9,225 bases of DNA from Acidobacteriota bacterium. GTDB lineage: Bacteria; Acidobacteriota; Terriglobia; Terriglobales; Acidobacteriaceae. Below are positions 1 to 6,095 of the stretch, one piece after another. Position 1 is the first letter of the stretch. Each line of letters starts with the position of its first letter. The notes beneath the pieces were generated by a model. That model did no database searches, was not told the origin of the DNA, and worked only from the letters and a program-made list of their open reading frames with translations. The stretch covers positions 1 through 9,225 of the forward strand of contig QIAS01000060.1 in the NCBI GenBank assembly GCA_003225615.1, given 5' to 3'. Both the position numbers and the translations under genes were made by a program.

Positions 1-21
1 TAATCTCGGAGGCAGCCCACG

Positions 22-192
22 ATGCTCACGCAGCAAGAACAGTCTCTGGAACACTTGGAGAGGCTACTACAACACTCCTTGGGACGAGAAATCACCCCCA
101 GAGAGAAGTTCTATCTCGCGCTGGCGGAAGCTTGCGCAGGGCATAACCGGGAAAACGAAAATTCCGAACGCCAGCCCCCGAAGGCAGCGTAG
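22..192 (+). CDS. Small hypothetical protein (56 aa)
   Basis: A complete short reading frame runs from ATG to TAG. A strong Shine-Dalgarno GGAGG at 8-12 lies nine bases before the ATG, which is the main reason to believe it. The predicted protein is hydrophilic and probably helical: residues 4-22 are rich in Gln, Glu and Leu (EQSLEHLERLLQH), followed by a second helical stretch (PREKFYLALAEAC) and a polar tail. There is no signal peptide or membrane segment. I recognise no family. It could be a free-standing small protein or the last gene of an operon starting left of the window. A 77-codon frame on the opposite strand (344-111) covers much of it but has no comparable ribosome binding site. 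Confidence 0.45.
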   Translation: MLTQQEQSLEHLERLLQHSLGREITPREKFYLALAEACAGHNRENENSERQPPKAA

Positions 193-372
193 CTTTCTTC
201 CACTTCCCCGAAGAGCACCCACCTAGCGGCTCCGACGATATCGGCACAGGGTTTTACCGAAAAGCCAGGGCGGAAATCCGGACAAGCTGATCGCCTTAGC
301 GGAAGGATGATCGTAGTCTGAGAAACGCGAGGAACTGAAGGCACAAGGCCGCCGTGGACGCAGTCCTTCGAC
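193..372. other. Convergent intergenic spacer
   Basis: This 180-base gap lies between the stop of the small plus-strand ORF and the stop of the minus-strand gene. I see no convincing gene and no hairpin followed by a T-run. Its only visible structure is a 14-base direct repeat with one mismatch, at 291-304 and 368-381; the second copy runs over the stop codon of the minus-strand gene. Confidence 0.4.
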
Positions 373-834
373 TTAGCGGAACAGAATAGGCCTCAAAATC
401 AACTCGGATGCAGCCTCGTAACTAAGCGCTTGGTCTGCGGCGCCGGGGGTCGCTCCGGTAAACAGCGCAGGACCTCCGTCTTTGGCGCGTACGGATAAGC
501 TTCCGGTGTGAGTCTTCCATTCCTGCGGCGGTCGGGCAGGGGCGGAGTAGACGATACGGCTCTTGGGCGCGTCCAGTTCCAATTCCAGCAGAAAGTCGAT
601 TTCCCCATCCCACTGCACCTGCAGCGAGTCGTCGGTTACCCGTGTCCACAGCTTTTTGATGCTGTGCTTGTTGAAACGCTCAACGTCGGCCCGGATAGCC
701 GTAACCAGCCGCTGCCACGCGGGGAGCACGATGTCGCTTACCGCTTGTTGACGCGCGACCGCATCGGTTTGGCGTTTTTTGCGTTCTTCTTCCGCCTTCT
801 CGCGCTTCGCAAATTCTTCATCGATCCAGCTCAT
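373..834 (-). CDS. Hypothetical protein with charged N-terminal helix (153 aa)
   Basis: The frame is open up to 903, but the ATG at 834 is the better start: a strong GAGGAG (complement of 839-844) lies four bases upstream, and the protein then begins MSWIDEEFAKREKAEEE. Residues 5-30 are a dense run of Glu, Lys and Arg typical of a solvent-exposed helix or coiled coil. A helical stretch (AWQRLVTAIRADVERFNKH) follows, then a C-terminal half that looks beta-rich. There is no signal peptide or membrane segment, so it is probably cytoplasmic. I recognise no named domain and assign no function. It lies 139 bases downstream of the glycosyltransferase on the same strand. A weak -10-like TAGAAT (complement of 905-910) in that gap lacks a good -35, so separate transcription is possible but unproven. 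Confidence 0.7.
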   Translation of the reverse strand: MSWIDEEFAKREKAEEERKKRQTDAVARQQAVSDIVLPAWQRLVTAIRADVERFNKHSIKKLWTRVTDDSLQVQWDGEIDFLLELELDAPKSRIVYSAPARPPQEWKTHTGSLSVRAKDGGPALFTGATPGAADQALSYEAASELILRPILFR

Positions 835-973
835 ACGGCTCCTCGATCCATCGGTGAATCCAAAAGAAGCATGCGGTGACAAAAATCCAGCTTTGCGCCA
901 CAAGATTCTAGCTGAGTACGAGCGACATGGACAGGAGAGACCTCGCTCGGATATGGGCTGCTATGCCAACATC

Positions 974-1774
974 CTACGCTACCGGGGTGCTATTGGCTGC
1001 GCCTCGCATGTAGTAGCTGGCGTCGAGCTTGCGTCCGCGGCGGCTGAAGCGGGAGAAGCGCGCCAGCCCAAGCTTCTGCAAACCAAACTGCAAGGCCGTT
1101 GCGATAACGCCGAACCCGTAGGTCACACTTCGCCGGAAATTGATAGATGAAGCTTCCGGAAAATACTTTGTTGGACACGAAACTTCGCCGATGCGGAAGC
1201 CAAAATACACACACTGCGCCAATATCTGGTTGTCAAACACGAAATCGTCGGAGTTCTCCAGCAATGGCAGTTCGGTAAGAACCTTGCGGCTGAAGGCACG
1301 GTAGCCAGTGTGATACTCAGAGAGCTTGGCGCCCAAAAAAAGGTTCTCAAAGGCGGTAAGAAAGCGGTTAGCAATGTATTTGTATATGGGCATGCCGCCG
1401 CGCAGGGCGGTACCCCCGATAATGCGGGAGGCAAGCACCACGTCATAAACGTCGTTTGCCACCATGCTGGCCATCGCCGTGACCAGTAACGGAGTGTATT
1501 GATAATCCGGGTGCAGCATGATGACCACGTCCGCGCCTTCGGCCAGCGCTTCGCGGTAGCAGGTCTGCTGGTTGCGCCCGTATCCATAATTTTCGTCGTG
1601 CACAAACACGTGCAGCCCGAGCCGGTGAGCCACTTCGACGGTGCGATCGCGGCTGTAGTCGTCCACTAGGATGCGGATATCCACCAGGTCGGGAAGCTCG
1701 CGCACGGTTGCTTCCAGTGTTTTCTCCGCGTTGTAGGCGGGTAGGACAACCGCAATGCGCTTGCCGTTGATCAT
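974..1774 (-). CDS. Family 2 glycosyltransferase (dolichyl-phosphate mannosyltransferase-like)
   Basis: This 266-residue protein has the layout of a GT-A fold family 2 glycosyltransferase, which moves a sugar from a nucleotide-sugar donor to a lipid carrier or glycan. The N-terminus has the usual opening strand ([14 protein letters not shown], residues 7-20). The nucleotide-binding acidic pair is D38-D39 in ILVDDYS. The donor/metal site is H88-P89-D90 in [10 protein letters not shown], and a later acceptor-loop segment reads [11 protein letters not shown] (152-162). The C-terminus lacks the pair of membrane helices found in longer relatives, and it ends in a basic tail ([11 protein letters not shown], 239-249) that could touch the membrane. 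The substrate cannot be told from sequence; cell-envelope polysaccharide or glycolipid synthesis is a reasonable inference. The start is the only sensible ATG, with no strong Shine-Dalgarno. It is divergent from leuC. Confidence 0.88.
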   Translation of the reverse strand: MINGKRIAVVLPAYNAEKTLEATVRELPDLVDIRILVDDYSRDRTVEVAHRLGLHVFVHDENYGYGRNQQTCYREALAEGADVVIMLHPDYQYTPLLVTAMASMVANDVYDVVLASRIIGGTALRGGMPIYKYIANRFLTAFENLFLGAKLSEYHTGYRAFSRKVLTELPLLENSDDFVFDNQILAQCVYFGFRIGEVSCPTKYFPEASSINFRRSVTYGFGVIATALQFGLQKLGLARFSRFSRRGRKLDASYYMRGAANSTPVA

Positions 1775-2030
1775 TAGGTGAACTCGCTTGAAACACCATC
1801 ATACCTTTTCGGCGCAGTGGACTGAAGATGTGTTCTGGATACGGATGGCAGTGTCTTGCATATGCTGAAGCACCCGGACACGTAGCTCAGTGTTTCCCCC
1901 AGCCCCTCGCTGGCGTCCGAAGCGGTTCAGAAGGCTGGTTATTGGTAAAATATTTATTCATGCCCATTGGGATGTGAATAGTTTGTGAACACCAGGAGCA
2001 CGGGGGCGAGAGCGCCTGTTTCATACTTGT
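1775..2030. other. Divergent intergenic region upstream of leuC
   Basis: This 256-base spacer separates the divergent glycosyltransferase and leuC and should hold promoters for both. For leuC there is an AT-rich tract at 1941-1959 containing a TAAAAT -10-like box (1946-1951), but no convincing -35. A short perfect hairpin (CCAGC/GCTGG, 1899-1913) and a second small one (GGCG/CGCC with an AGAG loop, 2005-2016) are visible. I see no leucine-rich leader peptide, no T-box or other riboswitch pattern, and no tRNA gene. Confidence 0.45.
1798..1826 (-). promoter_or_regulatory. Candidate promoter of the glycosyltransferase gene
   Basis: Read on the minus strand, TTCAGT (complement of 1821-1826) is followed after 17 bases by TATGAT (complement of 1798-1803). 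The -10 matches the sigma-70 consensus at five of six bases; the -35 matches weakly. Transcription would begin near 1791, giving a leader of about 17 bases before the ATG at 1774. This is by inspection only. Confidence 0.3.
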
Positions 2031-3443
2031 ATGTCAGGGAAGCGCACATTATTCGAGAAGATCTGGGCGGCCCACATTGTGGCGGAGCCACCGGACCGCT
2101 CGCCCATTCTTTACATAGATCTGCATCTGGTGCACGAGGTTACTTCACCGCAGGCGTTTGATGGCCTGCGAGCGGCGGCGCGGCGAGTGCGCCAGCCGCA
2201 GCGTACCGTAGCCACCGTTGACCACAACATTCCTACCACTCCGCGTGGTACACCCATTACCGATCCGATCTCGGCCAAGCAGATTGAGGCGTTGCAGAAA
2301 AATTGCCGCGACTTCGAAGTTCCGTTTTTTGACATGAATTCGCCCGACCAGGGCATTGTTCACGTCATCGGTCCGGAGTTGGGATTGACACAGCCCGGCA
2401 TGACGATTGTCTGCGGCGACAGCCACACCAGCACCCACGGCGCTTTTGGGGCTCTGGCGTTTGGCATCGGTACGTCCGAAGTCGAGCACGTGCTGGCAAC
2501 GCAATGCTTAGCCCAGCGCAAACCGAAGACCATGCGCATTGAAGTGCACGACGCCCTGCCGGAAGGAGTTACGGCGAAAGACCTGGCGCTAGGCATCATT
2601 GGGCAGATCGGTACCGATGGAGCCGCTGGACACGTCGTCGAATACGCAGGCGACGCCGTCCGCGGCCTCAGCATGGAAGGCCGGATGACGCTCTGCAATA
2701 TGAGCATTGAAGGGGGCGCGCGGGCCGGCATGGTAGCTCCGGACGAGACTACATTCTCATACGTCAAGGGTCGCCGGTTTGCGCCACGCGGTAGCGAATG
2801 GGAAGAATCTCTGGCCTACTGGCGCTCCCTGGCCTCCGATGCCGGCGCATCCTATGACAAAGTCATCGAGATAAATTCGGCCAAGTTGGCACCGTTTGTG
2901 ACTTGGGGCACCAATCCCGCTATGGTGGTTCCGGTCACCGGCAGGGTGCCCGAGTTGAACGCCCTGCAGAATGATGGCGAACGCCAGAGCGCGGAGCACG
3001 CGCTGAAATATATGGGGCTCGAACCCGGCACGCGGATTGAGGAAATTCCTGTGGATCGGGTGTTCATCGGCTCCTGCACGAACTCGCGGCTGGAAGACTT
3101 ACGCGCTGCGGCCAGGGTGGCCAAGGGTTATCGGGTAAATCCAAAAGTCCGAGCCATGGTGGTTCCGGGATCGCAAACCGTGAAGCACGCTGCGGAAGAA
3201 GAAGGCTTGCACCGGATCTTCGCCGAGGCTGGATTCGAATGGCGCGAGTCTGGTTGTTCCATGTGTCTGGGCATGAATCCTGACATCCTCCAGCCCCAGG
3301 AGCGTTGTGCTTCCACGAGCAACCGCAATTTTGAGGGGCGGCAGGGACGCGGCGGGCGCACCCACCTGGTTAGTCCGATGATGGCAGCCGCTGCGGCCAT
3401 CGCCGGGCATTTTACTGACATTCGCAATTGGCACTTCCACTGA
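2031..3443 (+). CDS. leuC: 3-isopropylmalate dehydratase large subunit
   Basis: LeuC is the catalytic iron-sulphur subunit of isopropylmalate isomerase, which converts 2-isopropylmalate to 3-isopropylmalate in cytoplasmic leucine biosynthesis together with LeuD. The 470-residue length is close to the roughly 465 residues usual for bacterial LeuC. Aconitase-family landmarks include the N-terminus [14 protein letters not shown] (6-19), DHNIPTT (64-70), [12 protein letters not shown] (129-140), and the three [4Fe-4S] cysteine ligands C349 (in GSCTNSR), C409 and C412 (in [11 protein letters not shown]). The C-terminal substrate-site motif is [20 protein letters not shown] (430-449). No cluster ligand is missing. 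The start fits the family, but there is no Shine-Dalgarno immediately upstream; a small hairpin at 2005-2016 occupies that zone. leuD follows after 24 bases, so the two are surely co-transcribed. Confidence 0.98.
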   Translation: MSGKRTLFEKIWAAHIVAEPPDRSPILYIDLHLVHEVTSPQAFDGLRAAARRVRQPQRTVATVDHNIPTTPRGTPITDPISAKQIEALQKNCRDFEVPFFDMNSPDQGIVHVIGPELGLTQPGMTIVCGDSHTSTHGAFGALAFGIGTSEVEHVLATQCLAQRKPKTMRIEVHDALPEGVTAKDLALGIIGQIGTDGAAGHVVEYAGDAVRGLSMEGRMTLCNMSIEGGARAGMVAPDETTFSYVKGRRFAPRGSEWEESLAYWRSLASDAGASYDKVIEINSAKLAPFVTWGTNPAMVVPVTGRVPELNALQNDGERQSAEHALKYMGLEPGTRIEEIPVDRVFIGSCTNSRLEDLRAAARVAKGYRVNPKVRAMVVPGSQTVKHAAEEEGLHRIFAEAGFEWRESGCSMCLGMNPDILQPQERCASTSNRNFEGRQGRGGRTHLVSPMMAAAAAIAGHFTDIRNWHFH

Positions 3444-3467
3444 GCAGCTATCCTTGAAGAAGATTGA

Positions 3468-4109
3468 ATGAAACCGTTTCGAGTACACAAAGGCCGGGTG
3501 GCGCCGCTCGATCGCCACAACGTGGACACGGACCAGATCATTCCCAAGCAATTTCTCAAGCGGATTGAGCGCACCGGTTTCGGCGAATTCCTATTTTATG
3601 ATTGGCGACACACCCAGGATGGGAAAAGGGTTCCCGACTTCGTCCTTGACCAGCCGCGCTACCAAGCAGCAAGCATCCTGGTGGCGGGGAAGAATTTTGG
3701 CTGCGGCTCCTCGCGCGAGCATGCGGTGTGGGCACTGGCCGATTTTGGTTTTCACGTGGTCATCGCACCTTCGTTTGCCGATATTTTCGCCAACAACGGT
3801 CTTAAGAATGGCTTTCTCACAGTGGTTCTGCCCGAAAAACAAGTGTCGGAGATCATGAAAAGGTCGCAGGAGCAGAACGATTATCACCTCACCGTCGACC
3901 TCGAGCAGCAACGAGTGCACGACGAGCATGGGCTTTCCGGTACTTTTCAGATTGATGAGTTTTCGCGGCATTGTCTGCTCGAAGGGCTCGATGACATTGC
4001 ATTGACGCTGCAGCACGAAGCGGACATCGCCGCCTACGAGGCGAAGCATCCTATGGCAGCCTATGCAGCGCATGAAGGTCAAAACCCGAAAGAAACGCGA
4101 GATCGTTGA
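3468..4109 (+). CDS. leuD: 3-isopropylmalate dehydratase small subunit
   Basis: LeuD is the swivel-domain partner of LeuC and supplies residues that recognise the isopropylmalate side chain. The 213-residue protein shows the family opening with NVDTDQIIPKQFL (18-30) and the signature GKNFGCGSSREHAVWAL (74-90), followed by PSFADIFANNGLKNG (101-115). The length is slightly above the usual 200 or so; the extra residues are the polar tail after about 190, and the coding sequence for this tail overlaps the next gene. A weak purine-rich ribosome binding site (GAAGAAG) precedes the ATG. It is co-transcribed with leuC (24-base gap) and probably with the overlapping yjbQ-family gene. Confidence 0.97.
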   Translation: MKPFRVHKGRVAPLDRHNVDTDQIIPKQFLKRIERTGFGEFLFYDWRHTQDGKRVPDFVLDQPRYQAASILVAGKNFGCGSSREHAVWALADFGFHVVIAPSFADIFANNGLKNGFLTVVLPEKQVSEIMKRSQEQNDYHLTVDLEQQRVHDEHGLSGTFQIDEFSRHCLLEGLDDIALTLQHEADIAAYEAKHPMAAYAAHEGQNPKETRDR

Positions 4110-4461
4110 CATCACCGATGATGTCGAAGAGGTCCTCACCCAGTCGCACTCCGGCAAATCGGGAGTCTGCCATTTATCGGTGTTGCACACGACTGCGGCT
4201 CTGACCACCGCAGATCTTGACCCCGGCACCGATCTCGACATGCTGGAGGCGTTCGAGCACATGGTGCCCAAGCTGCATTACCGCCATCCGCACAATCCCG
4301 CGCACGTTCCTGATCACATCCTGTCTGCACTAATCGGCACCTCCATCGCACTGCCCATAGAGAGCGGAAAAATCCTGCTGGCATGGCAGCGTGTCGTTCT
4401 AGTGGAGTTGGATGGACCGCGTGAGCGGGAAATTGTGTTGAGTCTGACTCGGGAAAACTAG
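4072..4461 (+). CDS. YjbQ/UPF0047 family protein
   Basis: This protein of about 129 residues belongs to the YjbQ (UPF0047) family. These are small beta-rich proteins that often form trimers; a weak thiamine-phosphate synthase activity has been reported for some members, but the physiological role is unsettled. Seen here are HTTAALTTADLDPGTDLDML (39-58), the His-bearing segment HVPDHILSALIGTS (78-91) and the C-terminal AWQRVVLVELDGPRERE (104-120). The usual LGTWQ motif appears here as LLAWQ, apparently one residue short. I chose the ATG at 4072 because MKVKTRKKREIVDIT fits the family N-terminus; an in-frame ATG at 4063 is also possible, and neither has a clear Shine-Dalgarno. Either start lies inside leuD (38 or 47 bases of overlap in another frame), which suggests translational coupling with the leucine genes. 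Confidence 0.9.
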   Translation: MKVKTRKKREIVDITDDVEEVLTQSHSGKSGVCHLSVLHTTAALTTADLDPGTDLDMLEAFEHMVPKLHYRHPHNPAHVPDHILSALIGTSIALPIESGKILLAWQRVVLVELDGPREREIVLSLTREN

Positions 4462-4588
4462 AATCCCTTCCAGAAAATAAGCGGCCTGTGTCTGGCATGT
4501 CTGCGTGCGTCTCGCGCCTTCTCCTTCGCGGGCGCCGAGTAAGCACCATTGTCGCGATGCGCATCATAAATCCCGCATGGAGGTCCAG

Positions 4589-5044
4589 ATGACCAAGAAC
4601 CGGGGCAAAAAACAGGGCATTTTTCGCGGGCATTCGCTCAGCTTCGCCGCAATTGCCATTCTTCTTCTGTGGATCGTCCTCTACAGCTTCTCCGACCCAA
4701 GTACCCATCTGGGCTCATTCTTTGGAAATGCTATTGCTGACTGGACCGGGGTTGTGGTGATGGTACTTGCTACCAAGCACATGTATGAGAAAGGCTCGGC
4801 GGAAAGCCGGCGTCCGCCCAAACCACTCTTAGGTCCTATAGCTGAGCGACTTCGAGATCACTCGCTCACGATTTTTCTCTTGCTGACGGGAATCGGTTGG
4901 GTGGCGCTTTTCCGTTCGATGAACTCCGAAGCGAAATGGGGCCAGGTGGTGGGTAATATTGTCTCCGAATGGACGCAGATTTTCGGTCTCGTACTTCTTA
5001 CCAAGCGACTCGTTGAGCCTCATTCCAAGGAGAGCCCTCGCTGA
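4589..5044 (+). CDS. Four-helix membrane protein with internal duplication
   Basis: The frame is open from 4505, but the ATG at 4589 is preceded by GGAGG (4579-4583) with five-base spacing, giving 151 residues. Four hydrophobic segments are visible at about 16-34, 44-61, 92-109 and 119-137. Residues 15-67 and 91-143 align over 53 positions without a gap, with 15 identities, including an initial HSL, Trp14, Leu17, a GN pair at 32-33, WT at 38-39 and VLxTK at 45-49 of the repeat. The protein is thus two tandem two-helix units joined by a basic linker (SRRPPKPLLGPIAERLRD). Basic N-terminus, linker and C-terminus suggest all three are cytoplasmic. I recognise no family and assign no function. It sits 127 bases after the yjbQ-family gene; that gap shows only GC-rich imperfect hairpins without a T-run. 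Confidence 0.82.
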   Translation: MTKNRGKKQGIFRGHSLSFAAIAILLLWIVLYSFSDPSTHLGSFFGNAIADWTGVVVMVLATKHMYEKGSAESRRPPKPLLGPIAERLRDHSLTIFLLLTGIGWVALFRSMNSEAKWGQVVGNIVSEWTQIFGLVLLTKRLVEPHSKESPR

Positions 5045-5045
5045 G

Positions 5046-5074
5046 TTGTGATCACGCGGCACCCCCCATCACAA
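5046..5074. repeat. Perfect 7-bp inverted repeat after the membrane protein gene
   Basis: TTGTGAT (5046-5052) and ATCACAA (5068-5074) are exact inverted copies separated by 15 bases. They begin one base after the TGA stop codon of the membrane protein gene (5042-5044). The left arm also forms an 8-base palindrome, GTGATCAC (5048-5055). There is no T-run after the right arm, so an intrinsic terminator is unlikely; an operator or chance are the alternatives. Confidence 0.4.
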
Positions 5075-5095
5075 ACTAATTGCATGGAGTACAAT
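5068..5095 (+). promoter_or_regulatory. Candidate promoter of the cytochrome c gene
   Basis: ATCACA (5068-5073, four of six to the -35 consensus) is followed after 16 bases by TACAAT (5090-5095, five of six to the -10 consensus). Transcription would start near 5102, leaving about 33 bases of leader before the proposed GTG start at 5135. The -35 lies on the right arm of the inverted repeat. Confidence 0.35.
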
Positions 5096-5134
5096 GGCGC
5101 GCTCGGCAGCGGATTCCGTTCTGATGGGGACTCA

Positions 5135-5656
5135 GTGGGGAAATTCATACTCGGGTTGATAATCGGTCTACTCGCTATACCCGTCGCTGTGTATTTCTAT
5201 TTCGTCACCGGGATGGCGCCCGTAGCGACTTCGGCGCAAGCCATGCCATTTGAAAAAACCTTGGCCAAAAAAGCGCTGAATGCGCGAGTCGAAAAAGAAA
5301 TGCCAAAAACCGTGCCCATCGCTGCCGACGAGGCCACCTACCTCGCCGGTGCCGATGTCTATCGTGAGAATTGCGCCGTCTGCCACGGGCTTCCTGGACA
5401 GCAGGAAACCAAGATCGCCCACGGCATGTTTCCCTTCCCACCACAGTTATTCAAAGGCAAGGGAGTGACCGATGATCCTGCGGGCGAGACATACTGGAAA
5501 GCCACCAACGGTATCCGACTGACCGGCATGCCGGCATTCAAAAGCACGCTTTCAGATACGCAGTTATGGCAGGTGAGCTTGCTGCTGGCGAATGCGGACA
5601 AGGTTCCGCAATCGGTAAAAGATAGGCTTGCGCGTCCGCTGAAGCCGCCGGAATGA
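5135..5656 (+). CDS. Membrane-anchored mono-haem cytochrome c
   Basis: This 173-residue protein is a small class I-type c cytochrome that carries electrons on the outer face of the cytoplasmic membrane. An uncleaved N-terminal helix (FILGLIIGLLAIPVAVYFYFV, residues 4-24) anchors it. The haem-binding motif is C80-A-V-C83-H84, and the sixth ligand is probably M132 in RLTGMPAF. The segment MFPFPPQLFKGKGVTDDP (98-115) and the terminal helix LWQVSLLLANADKVP are typical of the cytochrome_CBB3-type domain. I chose the GTG at 5135: it puts the membrane helix at the very N-terminus, has GGGGA (5126-5130) upstream and follows a candidate promoter. The frame is open further upstream (GTG 5048, ATG 5084), but that extension is polar and lacks a ribosome site. 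The redox partner is unknown. The VOC gene follows after 14 bases. Confidence 0.9.
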   Translation: MGKFILGLIIGLLAIPVAVYFYFVTGMAPVATSAQAMPFEKTLAKKALNARVEKEMPKTVPIAADEATYLAGADVYRENCAVCHGLPGQQETKIAHGMFPFPPQLFKGKGVTDDPAGETYWKATNGIRLTGMPAFKSTLSDTQLWQVSLLLANADKVPQSVKDRLARPLKPPE

Positions 5657-5670
5657 ATTGAGCTATCCCG

Positions 5671-6033
5671 ATGCAACTCAAGTTTGATTGTGTTTTCTAC
5701 TACGTCTCTGACCTGCAGACGGCTATCCGGTTCTATCGCGTCGTGCTGGGCATGCGTCTTCTTTCGCAGGACGCCGTAGCCCGTTTCGATGTCGGCGGTA
5801 TCCTGTTCGAGGTTGTCCCCACACATGATAAGAGCAAGCTGCAGGGCCGTGGCAACGCTCGGTTCTGCCTGCTGGTCGACGACATGCGCCAGGCCCTGGC
5901 GGAATTGCATGCAAAGGGAATCGAGCCGACCCCGCCAGAGGTCAAAGATGGCGGAGTGCTTTCTTCGTTCAAAGACCCGGATGGCAACGAGATTTGCCTG
6001 TGGCAGTACTCGACGGGGAAGGCGAAAGCTTGA
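5671..6033 (+). CDS. Glyoxalase/VOC superfamily protein
   Basis: At 120 residues this is a single vicinal-oxygen-chelate module of two beta-alpha-beta-beta-beta units. The first half has VFYYVSDLQTAIRFYRVVLG (8-27) and FDVGGILFEVVP (39-50). The second has ARFCLLVDDMRQALAELHAKG (63-83) and the characteristic FKDPDGNEICLWQ (100-112). Two of the four usual metal-ligand positions keep acidic residues (E47 and E107), while the two positions that are normally His appear as C7 and R64 by my alignment, so true glyoxalase I activity is doubtful. The family also includes dioxygenases, isomerases and antibiotic-binding proteins; the substrate here is unknown. It lies 14 bases after the cytochrome gene and is probably co-transcribed with it. 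The ribosome site is weak (TTGAG at 5659-5663). Confidence 0.9.
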   Translation: MQLKFDCVFYYVSDLQTAIRFYRVVLGMRLLSQDAVARFDVGGILFEVVPTHDKSKLQGRGNARFCLLVDDMRQALAELHAKGIEPTPPEVKDGGVLSSFKDPDGNEICLWQYSTGKAKA

Positions 6034-6058
6034 CAGCCAAGTTATGCTGCCGCAGAAT
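6030..6058 (+). promoter_or_regulatory. Candidate sigma-70 promoter of the gamma-glutamyltransferase gene
   Basis: TTGACA (6030-6035) matches the -35 consensus exactly, and 17 bases later CAGAAT (6053-6058) matches the -10 at four of six. The -35 straddles the TGA stop codon of the VOC gene (6031-6033). A start site near 6065 would leave about 31 bases before the ATG at 6096. This is the best promoter-like pair I found in the window, though unverified. Confidence 0.45.
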
Positions 6059-6095
6059 GCGCCGTCTTTGTAAGCCCGCTCGGAAACGGTGTACG

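Noticed and set aside
111..344. A 77-codon minus-strand frame downstream of the hypothetical gene
   Set aside because: It lacks a ribosome binding site and overlaps the small plus-strand ORF, which has a strong one; no recognisable protein features.
1883..1890. TAGCTCAG, resembling a tRNA D-arm
   Set aside because: No acceptor stem, anticodon arm or GGTTCGA-type T-arm can be placed around it.
3591..4271. A 226-codon minus-strand frame opposite leuD and the yjbQ-family gene
   Set aside because: It is antisense to two confident conserved genes and has low-information composition.
4499..4541. GC-rich hairpin after the yjbQ-family gene as a terminator
   Set aside because: The stem is short (GCGCC/GGCGC) with a long loop and no downstream T-tract.
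4136..4708. A 190-codon minus-strand frame across yjbQ-family gene, spacer and membrane protein gene
   Set aside because: It overlaps two better supported genes; its Arg/Cys-rich translation is typical of an antisense frame.
5046..5074. A CRP/FNR-type operator or intrinsic terminator
   Set aside because: The half-sites are separated by far more than the six bases expected for CRP, and no T-run follows the hairpin, so neither specific label is supported; kept only as an inverted repeat.
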